Origin: Mucor racemosus
Taxonomy: Eukaryota; Mucoromycota; Mucoromycetes; Mucorales; Mucoraceae
Reading direction: 5' to 3'
DNA: 64,000 nt
Assembly: GCA_027405735.1 (NCBI GenBank)
Contig: JAPEHQ010000012.1
Location: forward strand, 62,001-126,000
The position numbers and the translations under genes were made by a program. Positions within the stretch are counted from its first letter, which is position 1; every line of letters begins with the position of its first letter. This document shows positions 33,436 to 43,449 of this stretch, in pieces. Below the pieces are notes generated by a model. That model was not told the origin of the DNA. It did not search any database and saw only the letters and a list, made by a program, of their open reading frames with translations.

Positions 33436-33457
33436 AATAATAATAATAATAATAATA
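33436..33457 (+). repeat. (AAT)n microsatellite directly before the glycosyltransferase start codon
   Basis: Seven AAT units abut the ATG at 33458, in the leader after a long CT-rich tract (33340-33401). Confidence 0.85.
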
Positions 33458-35754
33458 ATGACCATGTATAATGTAAACAAAAAGAGCTGGCGCTTATTAG
33501 TTGGTTTATTATCAATTACAATCTTGGTTTATCTATTTCAATCAAGTACATTTGATTTTAATACAATAAAATCAATGTCGAAAGGAGCTTCAGACGCAAC
33601 AAACACAAAACTATCAAATTGGGATGTTACCAGCAATGACAGTGGTCGTACGAAAATCAACATTACTCTTGAGCAACAACAAAAACCAAGTGAAAAGGCA
33701 TTTATTACATTCTTGTGCGATGATGTGATGGTTGGTGGAACCTCAAAGGTCCAGTTTAGATTGCTCACTAACATTTTCAATAGGGTGAAGCAACTGAAGT
33801 TTTGGTTTATTCGTTAATACAAACCAACACTCAACATGATATAGTTGTGTTGGTATTGGACGATGTAACACAGATCGTCAGAAGTAGATTGGAATACCTT
33901 GGCGCAAAAATCATCAATGTTGATCAAGTAATTCAAGATTTGTCATTTATATCCATTTCATCATTTTTTTTTTTGACATATAAAAATAGATCAAATATCC
34001 ATGGGATTCTAGTTCCGCAAGAAGAAAAGGGTTTAACAAGGCTTGCAGATATTCAAAATTGAATTTATGGAATTTAACACAATATAAAAAGGTATTAATT
34101 TGGTATTATTTGGTATATCCTAGGATAGTAATAAATGAAAATGTTTAGGTGGTATTTTTGGATGCTGATACAATGGTCGTAAATGTAAGTAAAAAACTGT
34201 TGGGTTAAATATATACAAGTTGCTAGGACATTGAAATTGACTTGCAATCCATATTTAGAATATCGATGAATTATTTGATTATCCTCAGTTCACTGCTGCT
34301 GTTGATATTGGTGGTGTGTTGAATACAGGTGTATTTGTTGCTGAACCAAATATCGAGACATATAAAGACATCATGGCAACATATGAAAATGCTCCAAGTT
34401 ATAATAAGGGTGATCAAGGTTTCCTAAATTATTACTTTAATAAGACTGCAAATCCATTGCCGGGTAATTACAATTTGATGATTAAATTTACCGTAAGTTT
34501 ATACAAAGAGCGCTCGCTCATGCGGGTGGACCAAATGGCAAGCTAACAGATGTTCCCATTTATAGCATTTCTCAACACTTGCCTCTGAATTTGTCACAAA
34601 GAATACTGTCAAGGTTTTACATTTTACCAGCGAAACGAAGCCTTGGAATTTCCACTTTTTACATCAGCGCGAATGGAGAGAAAACTATGATGGATATCTT
34701 TTTGGATTATGGACTCGCTCTCTTCGTCAAATGCGCTCTCAATTAGTTTTAGGTGGTTTATGGACATCTACAAAAGATTGGGATAATAAGGGCCGTGTAG
34801 CTCACATATGTGATCATCGTCTTAAAAGAAATTATGGACGCAAATACCCAAAAAATAATCAGTTTACTGTTATTTTAACATTAAATAAGGCTTCCATCAA
34901 TAAGCAATATTTTGAACAAATGTTACGCATGTACGCATCATCCAAGAAAGTAAACCAAATATTTATAAATGGAAACTCAATCAAGGATCAGCATGGAAAA
35001 AGATTCAGTTTAAATCAAGCTTATCTCCGTGGTCTGAAGCTTCGTAAGCCCATCAAAGCTATTGCTCGTGGACTTTATAATACTGTCAATTGGAAATTTA
35101 ATCCTATTCAAGGCATAATTACCGATTCCGTCTTTTTAGCGGATGAAAATGTAAGTTATATTCTATTTTTATATCATGAGAATGCCTCAGCTTAACTTTA
35201 ATATACATTAGAGCATCGCATCTCTTGAAGATCTCGAATTTGCCTATGACGTTTGGAAGAAAAATATGGATTCTATTGTTGGTTTCAAGTCAGATGCCCA
35301 CAGCCTTCAAACCGCAACTGCTAGTTATTCATTCATTGAGAATTTGGATAGTGCAAATCACTACAGTATGATCAGCAACAACATGTTTTTGAAATCAGAC
35401 TTTTTATATGGCTACACTTGTATCATGCCCGAAGAAATTCATCAGTACATTGATAAATACCCAGCATGTCGTGACATTGCCATCAATATGCTTGTGAGCG
35501 GTCAGACTGGTTCTAGTCCTATCTTAGTGAAGGCTAACCAATTATTCGAATTTGAAGATAATCACCCGCAAACTATTCGCCAGCGCTCTCAATGTATCAA
35601 TGAAATGTCGGTTTTATTTAATGATAAAAATCCTCTCAACTTGAATAACCAAGTAGTATCCAAAGTAACTCCTGAACAATTAAATTATCCGGATTCTTGG
35701 GATAGTTGGGCATTGAGTAAAGCAGCTATTGAAGCAAGAAAAAATACAGCATAA
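33458..35754 (+). CDS. Two-domain glycosyltransferase: GT8-like plus GT64 (exostosin C-terminal-like), seven exons
   Basis: Exons 33458-33730, 33784-33927, 33990-34091, 34149-34184, 34259-34492, 34566-35150 and 35212-35754 all join at phase 0 to 638 residues. An N-terminal membrane anchor (about 12-29) makes it a probable type II Golgi protein. The first domain (about 81-300) reads AFITFLCDDVM, EATEVLVYSLIQTNTQHDIVVLV, a KYPWD loop, VVFLDADTMVV with the metal-binding DxD near 178-180, and NTGVFVAEP...KGDQGFLNYYF, as in GT8/glycogenin-like enzymes. The second (about 362-620) reads QFTVILTLNK, LEFAYDVWKKNMDSIVGF, YSMISNNMFL and CRDIAINMLVSG, the GT64 pattern of exostosin and EXTL C-termini. Its expected acidic triplet appears as LADEN. 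Donor and acceptor sugars cannot be read. Introns are 53-74 nt. Confidence 0.87.
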
Positions 35755-36473
35755 AAAAACATTTTCAATCCTAGTTAGAGTATTTCTTCTTTGTTATCAA
35801 GCATATAACTTATTTAATTTCTATTTCTTTTTTAAATGAATGCATGTATATTTTAAAACGTTTGTGAATTCTTTGTATCTTAATCATGCTTTATTAATGT
35901 TCTTTGACTCCAAATCAGCAAGGTTTACATTTTATTGTATTCAGTGGTGGTGGTGGTGGTAGTGAATTTTAATTCAAATAATAGCCTAACTTTACTAAAT
36001 ACTACAAGGCAAGTCTAAAAGGAATCATTTGTAAATGCTACTAGCTTTTTTTTTAAAAAAAAAATAAAAAATGCAATATCATACTTGAGATGCTACAGCT
36101 CAACCTAGTTTCTATTTCTTTTATTTGTCGCATATACCTCATAGTTTAAAGAAAACTATTCTTATATCTAAGTCCACTTTTTCAGTACTTAAATCAAAAC
36201 TTTGCAGCAGTATATCTCATCGAAAAAATAAGATACAGGGTCGATTTAATGGGAATTGGCTTCTCGGGAAATGCTCATTGGCATAATTGAGCATCAGAAA
36301 ATTCAAGTATTTCCATATTTTGTGTCTATTTGATATTTTCAAACATTCAGTATATTGACCACAACACTGTATACTCAAGCTATAGTTCTAATTCATATCA
36401 ACCTTTAGCTAATTTTTGATGGAGAAATTAAAAAAAGTGTTAAAATTTAAGAGTCAATTTAGTAGGAAATTGC
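35755..36473. other. 3' region of the glycosyltransferase and intergenic DNA
   Basis: A short (GGT)n run at 35944-35961. No gene recognised. Confidence 0.45.
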
Positions 36474-36752
36474 AATGAGGAATTACTGAATTACCAGTTT
36501 AGAACATCTGTCAAACCATGATGTTCAACATGCAAATCAAATAAGGTTACATTCCATGCGTTCATCATCATGCTACGATTGAGTAATAGAAGCATGATTC
36601 CAGTATATACATGCAATATCCATATTTTCATTCTAATTATATTACCATTCACATTTAATAAACTCATCCAATTAGTATATGAACCCTCTCTATAACTTCA
36701 TAATAAAACGGTACTTTTTCATTTGATTAATTTTATCTTTCGATAAATCAAA
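36474..36752 (-). mobile_element. Diverged LTR relic
   Basis: One part matches the middle of the chromovirus LTR at 42.1 kb (GAATTACC, CTGTCAAACC, TGATGTT, AACATGC, ATCATCATGCTA, AAGCATGATTCCA and CATGCAATATCCATAT in the same order). The right end, read on the minus strand, TGATTTATCG...AAAAAGTACCG, matches the 313-bp LTR at 3044. It therefore links the two LTR families. No clear target duplication remains. Confidence 0.6.
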
Positions 36753-36939
36753 TGAGACGCCTAACAATTTAATTTTTGGCTTTCAGTCTATCCAACGAGG
36801 CTCGTTGCAACTACCTACGGGTGCAAGTATGCTCAAGCCCCTAACTACTTTTAAATGCACAGCAATTTATTCTACCTGTTCCTAAATATATTTTATATCT
36901 CACGAAATAAAGATTCCAAAACACGTAAAATTCCTTGCT

Positions 36940-37975
36940 TTTTCCCTTGAAAACTGGATCTCACTTTTCATCCCTACCCAACTTTTTTTTTTCACTAAAT
37001 AATATTAAGAAAAAATTATATGCCAATGTACCTGAGATGTTCAACTTTAATCCAAAAACAAGTATCCAAAAATACCTTATTTTTTGCAGTTAGTATTAAT
37101 TTTTCAGTGCTAAGGTTTCAGATTTTTTACGCGTATTTCACTACTAATGGATTGAAAACTTTGAGGCTTCATATCTCTAGAAAACATTAAGCTATATTAA
37201 CACTTTTTAATAATAAAACTTACTTGTTTTAAAGTACTCTATAACATGTTGCAATATAAAAAAATTTTGAGCACTTTTATTTTTTTTTTAATTTTTTTGG
37301 CATTCCTATGGTAGGTTTCAAAATATTGGTTAAATTGAGCAACATTTTTTTTTGCATTCATGTCATTAAGCTCGTTAAGCTCTCTTGGATTCAATTTAGA
37401 GTTTTTCAAAATATTGATTTTTTGTGGAGATATCCTCAAAAATGTGTACAAAAAGGTACCTCCATTTCTAGCTTCCATTTTTCCCTTATATACCCTCATC
37501 CTAAATTTTGAATCTGAAAAAAATTGGATAAAAATCTCGTTTTCTCTACGAAAAATGCAGTTAAAAAATTGTACAATAGCTCGATCGATGAATAATGTTT
37601 TTGCGCATTCTTTCAATTAGTTATATATTAGATATGTTTATAAAAAATGATATATATCTTCAAAAAACCTCCAAAATTTAAATTGCATTTTACGCAACAT
37701 TTAATGTGGAATGTTTTTTTGATTTTTGTTTAGATGTATGCAGAATTTAAAAATGTACAAAAGCTATTTAATACTCTAGGTCAACTTACTTTACAGCTCG
37801 TGAGCCATTAAACAATTTTGTTTTTTGATTCATTTTTCGTCTATTTTTTAAAATAAATTTTGGAACCCCGTTATGATAGGTTTTAAGCTATGATAAGAAC
37901 TATTATTTTGATTATCTCAACCAAAAATCAATATTTTTCGCTAAAGCAAAAAATGCAGAGTAGCAATCAGTTACA
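36940..37975 (-). repeat. Unknown ~1-kb repeat family with conserved ORF, copy 2
   Basis: Inverted relative to copy 1 at 9.2-10.3 kb and alignable along its length. Its frame (37616-37239) is longer than in copy 1: 125 codons including a segment NCIFRRENEIFIQFFSDSKF upstream of MRVYKGKMEARNGG and the terminal AQFNQYFETYHRNAKK. The homologous upstream segment is also readable in copy 1 just before its ATG. Confidence 0.6.
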
Positions 37976-38289
37976 CCTATCTTGTGAATACAGAAATTAA
38001 GCCCTGAGTGATAATGAGTTTTAAGTTTTACAAAATAATAAACTATTATTTACAACTGCAGAAAACAAAGAAAAAAATTCCGTCCTTGTGAATATTGATC
38101 CAATTAACCTTCAATTATACAGACGATAGGTTTAAATATACCTTGCATAAAAGTTTATACTTCTACTTTCACAAATGACTGTGAATTGAAAAAACCATCA
38201 AGAAAACATGATATTTCTGTCCAATAAAACTACCTATTGTGTCGTTGTGTCGTTGTGTCCTATATTTTTATCTTTGATAAATAATACTT

Positions 38290-38920
38290 AAAAAAGAATA
38301 CAATTAAAAGAGAAAGAGTAATTAATCAGCTCTTCAACTGTATAATAAAAACAAGATATCGTTTATTTAGATATAAAAGTATGGTCTTCTATCTTGATTT
38401 GACATTGTGATCCTGAGATGTAATTTAAGGCACTATTAAACCTAGGGATGCTGTCGAGCCCAGATTATTATACTAGTAAATTTGGCTGGCAAAACCTGGC
38501 TCGACGCCAATGCTAATTGATCCATTAGATCTGTTTGGTAGTAATCCATGGATGGAAATGGATCAATCATAATTTAACCGTACTTGTAGAGTTTGTGAGT
38601 TGTTTTGTTTTAATGCTGCGCTAAATGTGCTTGAATATTGATTTGGTAGCTACTTGATTGATTAACCATTGATGGGATGAAATAATATGGTGTCATAATT
38701 GAGGTCCAAGCGTTCTTGGTAGTAATTACTGGATTAAACTTAGTACGCTAGGAGTTTCTTATTATACCATCCGATACAGTATCAAGACTTTGCACTTCAA
38801 TGCATGTCGTAGTCAATAGATTACAAGATGTATTGATACTGTAGAAGGTGATAGCATATGGTACTTGGTGGCATACAACATAGTATATGATTCATATTTT
38901 TGCCAATGGTCACTCTTCCA
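38290..38920 (-). mobile_element. CACTA-like element, copy 6, A-side interior fragment
   Basis: It matches 1110-1555 of the palindrome on the minus strand. Together with the pogo-like relic (38.92-39.09 kb) and the CACTA end at 39253 it forms a block collinear with, and inverted to, 20.3-22.7 kb. A 73-bp insertion at 38443-38515 interrupts it. Confidence 0.65.
38443..38515. mobile_element. 73-bp hAT-like MITE
   Basis: It starts TAGGGATGCTGTCGAGCC and ends GGCTCGACGCCAATGCTA, imperfect inverted repeats. The flanks ATTAAACC and ATTGATCC are a probable decayed 8-bp duplication. Other copies of the host repeat lack it. A related TAGGGATGTTGTCGATCC end lies at 607-624, just outside the CACTA terminus in the palindrome. 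Confidence 0.6.
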
Positions 38921-39085
38921 AAAAAAAGCCGAATAATCTCCGGAAGCGGCCATCTAATAATATTTCCAGGCTTTAAAAATTTTTTAGAAAAAATTACCGG
39001 ACAGCCCGGAAGCGGTTGTTTAAACATTCCAAGCAGCTATAAGGTGCAGGTATCGAAATTTCATACAAAAATTAAGGTTCGACTG
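38921..39085 (-). mobile_element. Relic end of a Tc1/pogo-like element
   Basis: On the minus strand it starts TACAGTCGAACCTTAATTTT at 39085 and contains two CCGCTTCCG motifs. It matches 21463-21625. The other end is not visible. Confidence 0.5.
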
Positions 39086-39613
39086 TATTGCTATTAATTA
39101 TTCAAAGGCCTACAGTATTTTAAGTAAAGCATAAATACAATCTACAACGTTATTAGCCTAATAACGGTTTTAACTTGAAGAGTATAATATGATACAACCG
39201 GATTCAAAAAAAGTCGATAAAATCACAAATTTAAAGGATTTATATATAAAAGCACTACGGTCGACCTGTGCTGCACAAGATGATTTTGTTGTGCCCAAGT
39301 GGGCTGCACACTATAGCCTGAGCTGTTGTTGTGCCCACTAAATATGGTTAAGAAGATATCAATGTGCACATGGGCGCAACAAAAGAAACTGAACACGAGC
39401 AGAAATCTAAACCTGTATTTGCAGGATTATAGATTCTGTCCATGTGCACGACATTAATCCCATATGTGCATAATAGTAGAATTGCCCATAAGTATTATAT
39501 CATTATCATTATTTGTGCATAATAAGAAATCTGACCATGAGCATAATGAGCTGATTGTATAGGCACAAATTGGTTTGTGATGAGCATTGCGCCGTTCTCA
39601 AAATCCCGTTGTA

Positions 39614-41243
39614 CAGTGAGTCGCAAAACCCTTTCAATGATTTGGAAATTTGAATGAAAATAACCATAACTTTCTCAGTTTCAATCGGAGATACACTAAA
39701 TTTCTATTTTAAATAATTCAAACGTTTTTAAATTATTTTCAAAAAGTCCGATCTAATTAATTAAAGCTCCGCAAAAACTATGCAAGTTTAGTACATCATT
39801 GAAAGGGTTTTGCACGCACAGGCTTAAAATTACAATTTTGTAACCCCTAACTTGTACATTAACGCTGGATATCTTATAAAACAGAGAAATATGCGGAAAA
39901 TATATGAGATGTTTTTCAACTTTTACCCTGCCTTTTTTACTAGTAGTTTCAAGCAAAATCATCAAGATAAAAACTGTATCGGATGCCAAACGTAATGACG
40001 TTATCTCTCTGTTAAATTCAGGCCATACCGTATCGGAAATTGCTCGTCATGTAGCTGTTAGTCAAGCCACAGTATGTCGTATTGGAAAAAAGGCCTGTCC
40101 TGACCGAGAAAAACTTAAAGGAGACCGACCATCTAAGCTGACTACTGCGGATATGAGATATTGTGTCCATAAAATCACCAAAGGTGGCTTGGATAATGCG
40201 GTACAAGCCAAATAAGAGCTTCATCGTAATGTACACGTTAATGGCAGTGCGAATAATGTACTAGGGCTCTTCGGGATAATGGTTTAGGCGCATTACCTAA
40301 GATAAAAAAGCCAGAAATTAGTGATGAAAATGCAAAGGATCGCCTCCGCTGATGTAAAAACAGAATTGATTGGATTTTGGATGACTGAAAGCGTGTTATA
40401 TCTACTGATGAGGCTAGAATTAATTGTTTTAACTCCGATGATCGAATTTGGTGCTGGAAAAGAGACAGCGAGGAGATAAAACCTAAGCATACCAAAAAAC
40501 AAGAAAAAATGGAGATGGTCGAATCATGATTTGGAGCTCTATTTCTTGGTCTGGTGTCGTTTGGTTGTCCAAGGTCGAAGGTAATATGAACTCCAACCTA
40601 TACAGAACTATTATTGATGATGATTTGGAAAAATCCATTGACGATATGTGTCAAAAATTGAAGTTGCGTCGTAATTAGGTTATCCTTCAACAAGACAACG
40701 ATTCTAAGCACACCTCTAATTTAATGAAAGAAGACTTCAAAACAAAAAAATATGAAGTAATGTCATGGCCAGCGCAATTTCCAGACCTTAATCCCATTGA
40801 AAATATGTGGAGGTTATTGAAAATCCGCCTAAACGAATACGATACATCCCCAAAAGGGATGAATGATATTTGGGACAGAACTCAAGATATTTGGTATGAC
40901 AACATAACAGTTGGGGAATATCAAAAAGTTATTTCGAGTATGCCTCATCGCGTAAAAGCTTGTATTAAAGCAAAAGGTTACGGTATTGATTATTGACTGC
41001 ATTTAAATAAGCTTCAATTTTTTTTTGATAATGCGTGCAAAACCCTTTCAATGATGTACCTTTTTTTAAACTTGCATAGTTTTTGCGGAGCTTTAATTAA
41101 TTAGATCGGACTTTTTGAAAATAATTTAAAAACGTTTGAATTATTTAAAATAGAAATTTAGTGTATCTCCGATTGAAATTGAGAAAGTTATGGTTATTTT
41201 CATTCAAATTTCCAAATCATTGAAAGGGTTTTGCGACTCACTG
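39614..41243 (+). mobile_element. 1.63-kb Tc1-like element with ~0.2-kb terminal inverted repeats
   Basis: Flanked by TA (39612-39613 and 41244-41245). The empty site is in copy 3 near 21040. The inverted repeats (39614-39819 and 41033-41243) start CAGTGAGTCGCAAAACCC. A 19-bp motif, GCAAAACCCTTTCAATGAT, occurs at the outer edge of each repeat and again, inverted, at its inner edge, so there are four copies. Sleeping Beauty-type Tc1 elements have two sites per end, but in direct orientation. The transposase is broken. Confidence 0.93.
39904..40996 (+). pseudogene. Tc1-like transposase pseudogene
   Basis: The first segment (stop at 40213-40215) has a helix-turn-helix, DVISLLNSGHTVSEIARHVA / SQATVCRIGK, followed by a second DNA-binding segment. 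Middle parts occur in changing frames: STDEARIN with the first catalytic Asp, and LQQDNDSKHTS with the second, after an in-frame TAG at 40677-40679. The last segment (40724-40996) carries SWPAQFPDLNPIENMWRLL with the catalytic Glu. All three catalytic positions are still recognisable, but at least one frameshift and two stops break the gene. Confidence 0.9.
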
Positions 41244-41919
41244 TATTATTTACTGGAATTGGTTTTTAAGTTACATTTGCTTTTTTTATTAGTATAGATT
41301 ATAGGCAATAATACAATTCAATACGTTTTTTATCATTGGAATATGAAAATAAAAATAAAAATAGAGAAACAACACACGTAGAAAAGAATTTTCAAGGCTT
41401 TACATTATTTAGCGCAATTAAAACCCTGTTAAATTGCTCATTTAAGCCAATATAAAAGCAGCATCACAACGCATGAACCATAAATTAAGCAAAATAGGCA
41501 ATATCTGTTATCATAGAAACATACATTTTTTTTTACCAGAAAGCCCGTCTATCATATCATACATTCATTAAGAAATTGCAAAAGCAAGCTTGTAGAAAGA
41601 CGCCGTACTTGAGCATGCAGTAAATAACGAAGTTGTTTACTAAAATAAAAAAATATAAAAATAAAAGCAGTCGCAATACGTACAATTATAATCAGCTAAA
41701 GTTTTTATACAAAAGATTTCTGAAGATTTGAAATAATTGAAAAAGTATGAGGGAATTTATAGTGGTTTGGAGATGTTGAATACCATCAGCAGATTTGAAT
41801 GGATGTATGTTTAGTATATTCTAGTTTTGAGTACATTTTTATTGGTTTAATATTTTAAGGGGTAAATCATGTAGAGCATTGAACATAACACTATAAAGAA
41901 AAAATCTCTTAATTCTCTT

Positions 41920-42581
41920 TGCAGTAAAATGTAAAATAAAAGCTTTGAAAAAAGATACAGTTTAAATCCTTCTTTATTCAAAAAATAGATAGTGTGCAAT
42001 AGGTCTATATTTCTACTCTATTTATATTAGTTGTGCTTTTGTTATATCTGGGAGTTGCACCGTAACTGTCAGTGATCTATCAGAATTAGGAATAACCGAA
42101 TTACCAACTTAGGACTTCTGTCAAACCGTGATGTTTAACATGCGAATCAGACAATGCTGCATTCCATACATATATCATCATGCTACTTATTAAATGATTG
42201 AAGCATGATTCCATTGTCTTCATGCAATATCCATATGTTTATTCTTTTTGGTAAATCAATTAGTTTGTTTGTGATTTTAAAGTTTATATTGAGCTTCTTG
42301 ATTTACATAATCAAGGCGGTCTTTTAATGCCCGTTTTTGGCATATTTGTTAATGATCCGCATAGAGCAATCCTTACTTTGATCTATGTGTTTCTTCAGCT
42401 TATTTTATGAATCAATTTGCTTTGTTTATGATTCGGTCTATTTTATTTATATGTTAAATTACTAATACTTTCTGTATTTACTGTTAAATTCATGTTATCT
42501 CTATTGAAATATTAGAGCATGGTTTTATGTGAGATAACATTTAATTTCTTATGTGGGGAAATAGTATCCTAGTTCAGCACA
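41920..42581 (-). repeat. 3' LTR of the chromovirus (662 bp)
   Basis: On the minus strand it starts TGTGCTGAACTAGG and ends CATTTTACTGCA. AATAAAGAAGG about 85 bp from its end is a poly(A) signal candidate. Confidence 0.95.
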
Positions 42582-42749
42582 TGCCCCCCGCTAAACTCAA
42601 TCAAGCATTGAGTTGACCCGAAGATTCGACATTTGGAGAAACTATTTCTTTATAAAGTTATTGTTTGGAGTAGTAAAAAATATTTTTTTTTTTTTTTGTA
42701 GTTTTGTTGTTTATTTGATTGATAATATAGGTGGAAAGAGTATTGCAAC

Positions 42750-42754
<5 letters not shown>

Positions 42755-42792
<38 letters not shown>

Positions 42793-42793
42793 C
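42755..42793. repeat. Poly-T tract of ~39 bases in the chromovirus
   Basis: On the element's coding strand this is poly-A right after the last stop codon. A second, shorter T tract lies at about 42682-42699. Confidence 0.9.
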
Positions 42794-42795
42794 GT

Positions 42796-43446
42796 TTACT
42801 TGGAAGTTTTAGGACGCTTGTTGCGACGGAAAGTGCTATTTGATGAGGATTTAGTTTTGCGTGAATTATTTGTAGAGTCTATTTCAGTATCTTTGGGTGA
42901 AGTATTATTGATTCTTTTACGTAAAGTTTCACGGTTACGAAGATCCTTAATTTTCTTCCAGTAATTTGAAATTGGGATGGGGGAGGAGAACAAGTCAGGT
43001 GTGAGCCAATCATTTTCTCTTTCACCATATCCACTCCATTTAGTCAAGTATTCTGTGGTACCATCTGATAAGGTTCGGTGGTCGCGAATTTCCTCGACGT
43101 CGTATACTTTCTCTTCAAGAGCTGTTTCATCAAGGGAAACTACTTTTAATTCAGAAGGTGTATATTCACGATGGAGAAGTTCATGTGAATCGTCTTTTAA
43201 AACGTAATTTCCTGCTTGGGTGCGACGTACTATAACATAGGGTCCTGCATACATTGGAGCTAATTTATTAGCACGTCCTTCCGCCAATCGTACCATTACA
43301 GGTGTATCAACGGGAATATTTTCAAGTATATAATGTTTTTTGTTAAATTTATCGCTGTACAACTTTGCTAATTCTAATGTGCGTTGTTGTATAGCAGGAA
43401 AAACAATGTCATTCATGATTTCTGCACGTTTTTTGCAATTCTTCAA
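42796..43446 (-). CDS. Integrase C-terminus with chromodomain (separate frame after gag-pol)
   Basis: 216 codons in the same reading frame as gag-pol but after a TAA (43450-43452); the first codon listed is TTG, so this is probably not an independent gene. It contains the integrase C-terminal GPYVIVRR / GNYVLKDD region (about 68-85) and a chromodomain (about 112-168: KVYDVEEIRDHR, EYLTKWSGYGERENDWL). In chromoviruses this domain targets integration through histone contact. A neighbouring frame reads open across the TAA, which suggests two small compensating frameshifts near 43430-43455. A programmed shift is possible but unproven. A tract of about 39 A (minus strand) follows the stop. Confidence 0.85.
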   Translation of the reverse strand: MKNCKKRAEIMNDIVFPAIQQRTLELAKLYSDKFNKKHYILENIPVDTPVMVRLAEGRANKLAPMYAGPYVIVRRTQAGNYVLKDDSHELLHREYTPSELKVVSLDETALEEKVYDVEEIRDHRTLSDGTTEYLTKWSGYGERENDWLTPDLFSSPIPISNYWKKIKDLRNRETLRKRINNTSPKDTEIDSTNNSRKTKSSSNSTFRRNKRPKTSK

Positions 43447-43449
43447 GTG

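Larger units (their letters stand above)
39253..41640 (-). mobile_element. CACTA-like element, copy 6, B-end part with Tc1 insertion
   Basis: The terminus CACTACGGTCGACCTGTGC at 39253 corresponds to the 21290 end of copy 3. TGTGCACAT/TTGTGCCCA subterminal motifs crowd 39290-39560. After the Tc1 insertion (39614-41243) the element resumes and, with gaps, reaches the segment homologous to 2760-3030 by about 41630. Confidence 0.68.

Noticed and set aside
33731..33748. Alternative shorter intron (35 nt) in the glycosyltransferase, retaining VGGTSK
   Set aside because: The 53-nt intron gives the usual CDDVM-GEATEVLVYS join of the GT8 N-terminus and a normal intron length. Both options keep frame, so RNA data should decide.
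42613..42964. ORFs opposite the chromovirus 3' end
   Set aside because: They cross long T tracts and are antisense to the retrotransposon; no motif.
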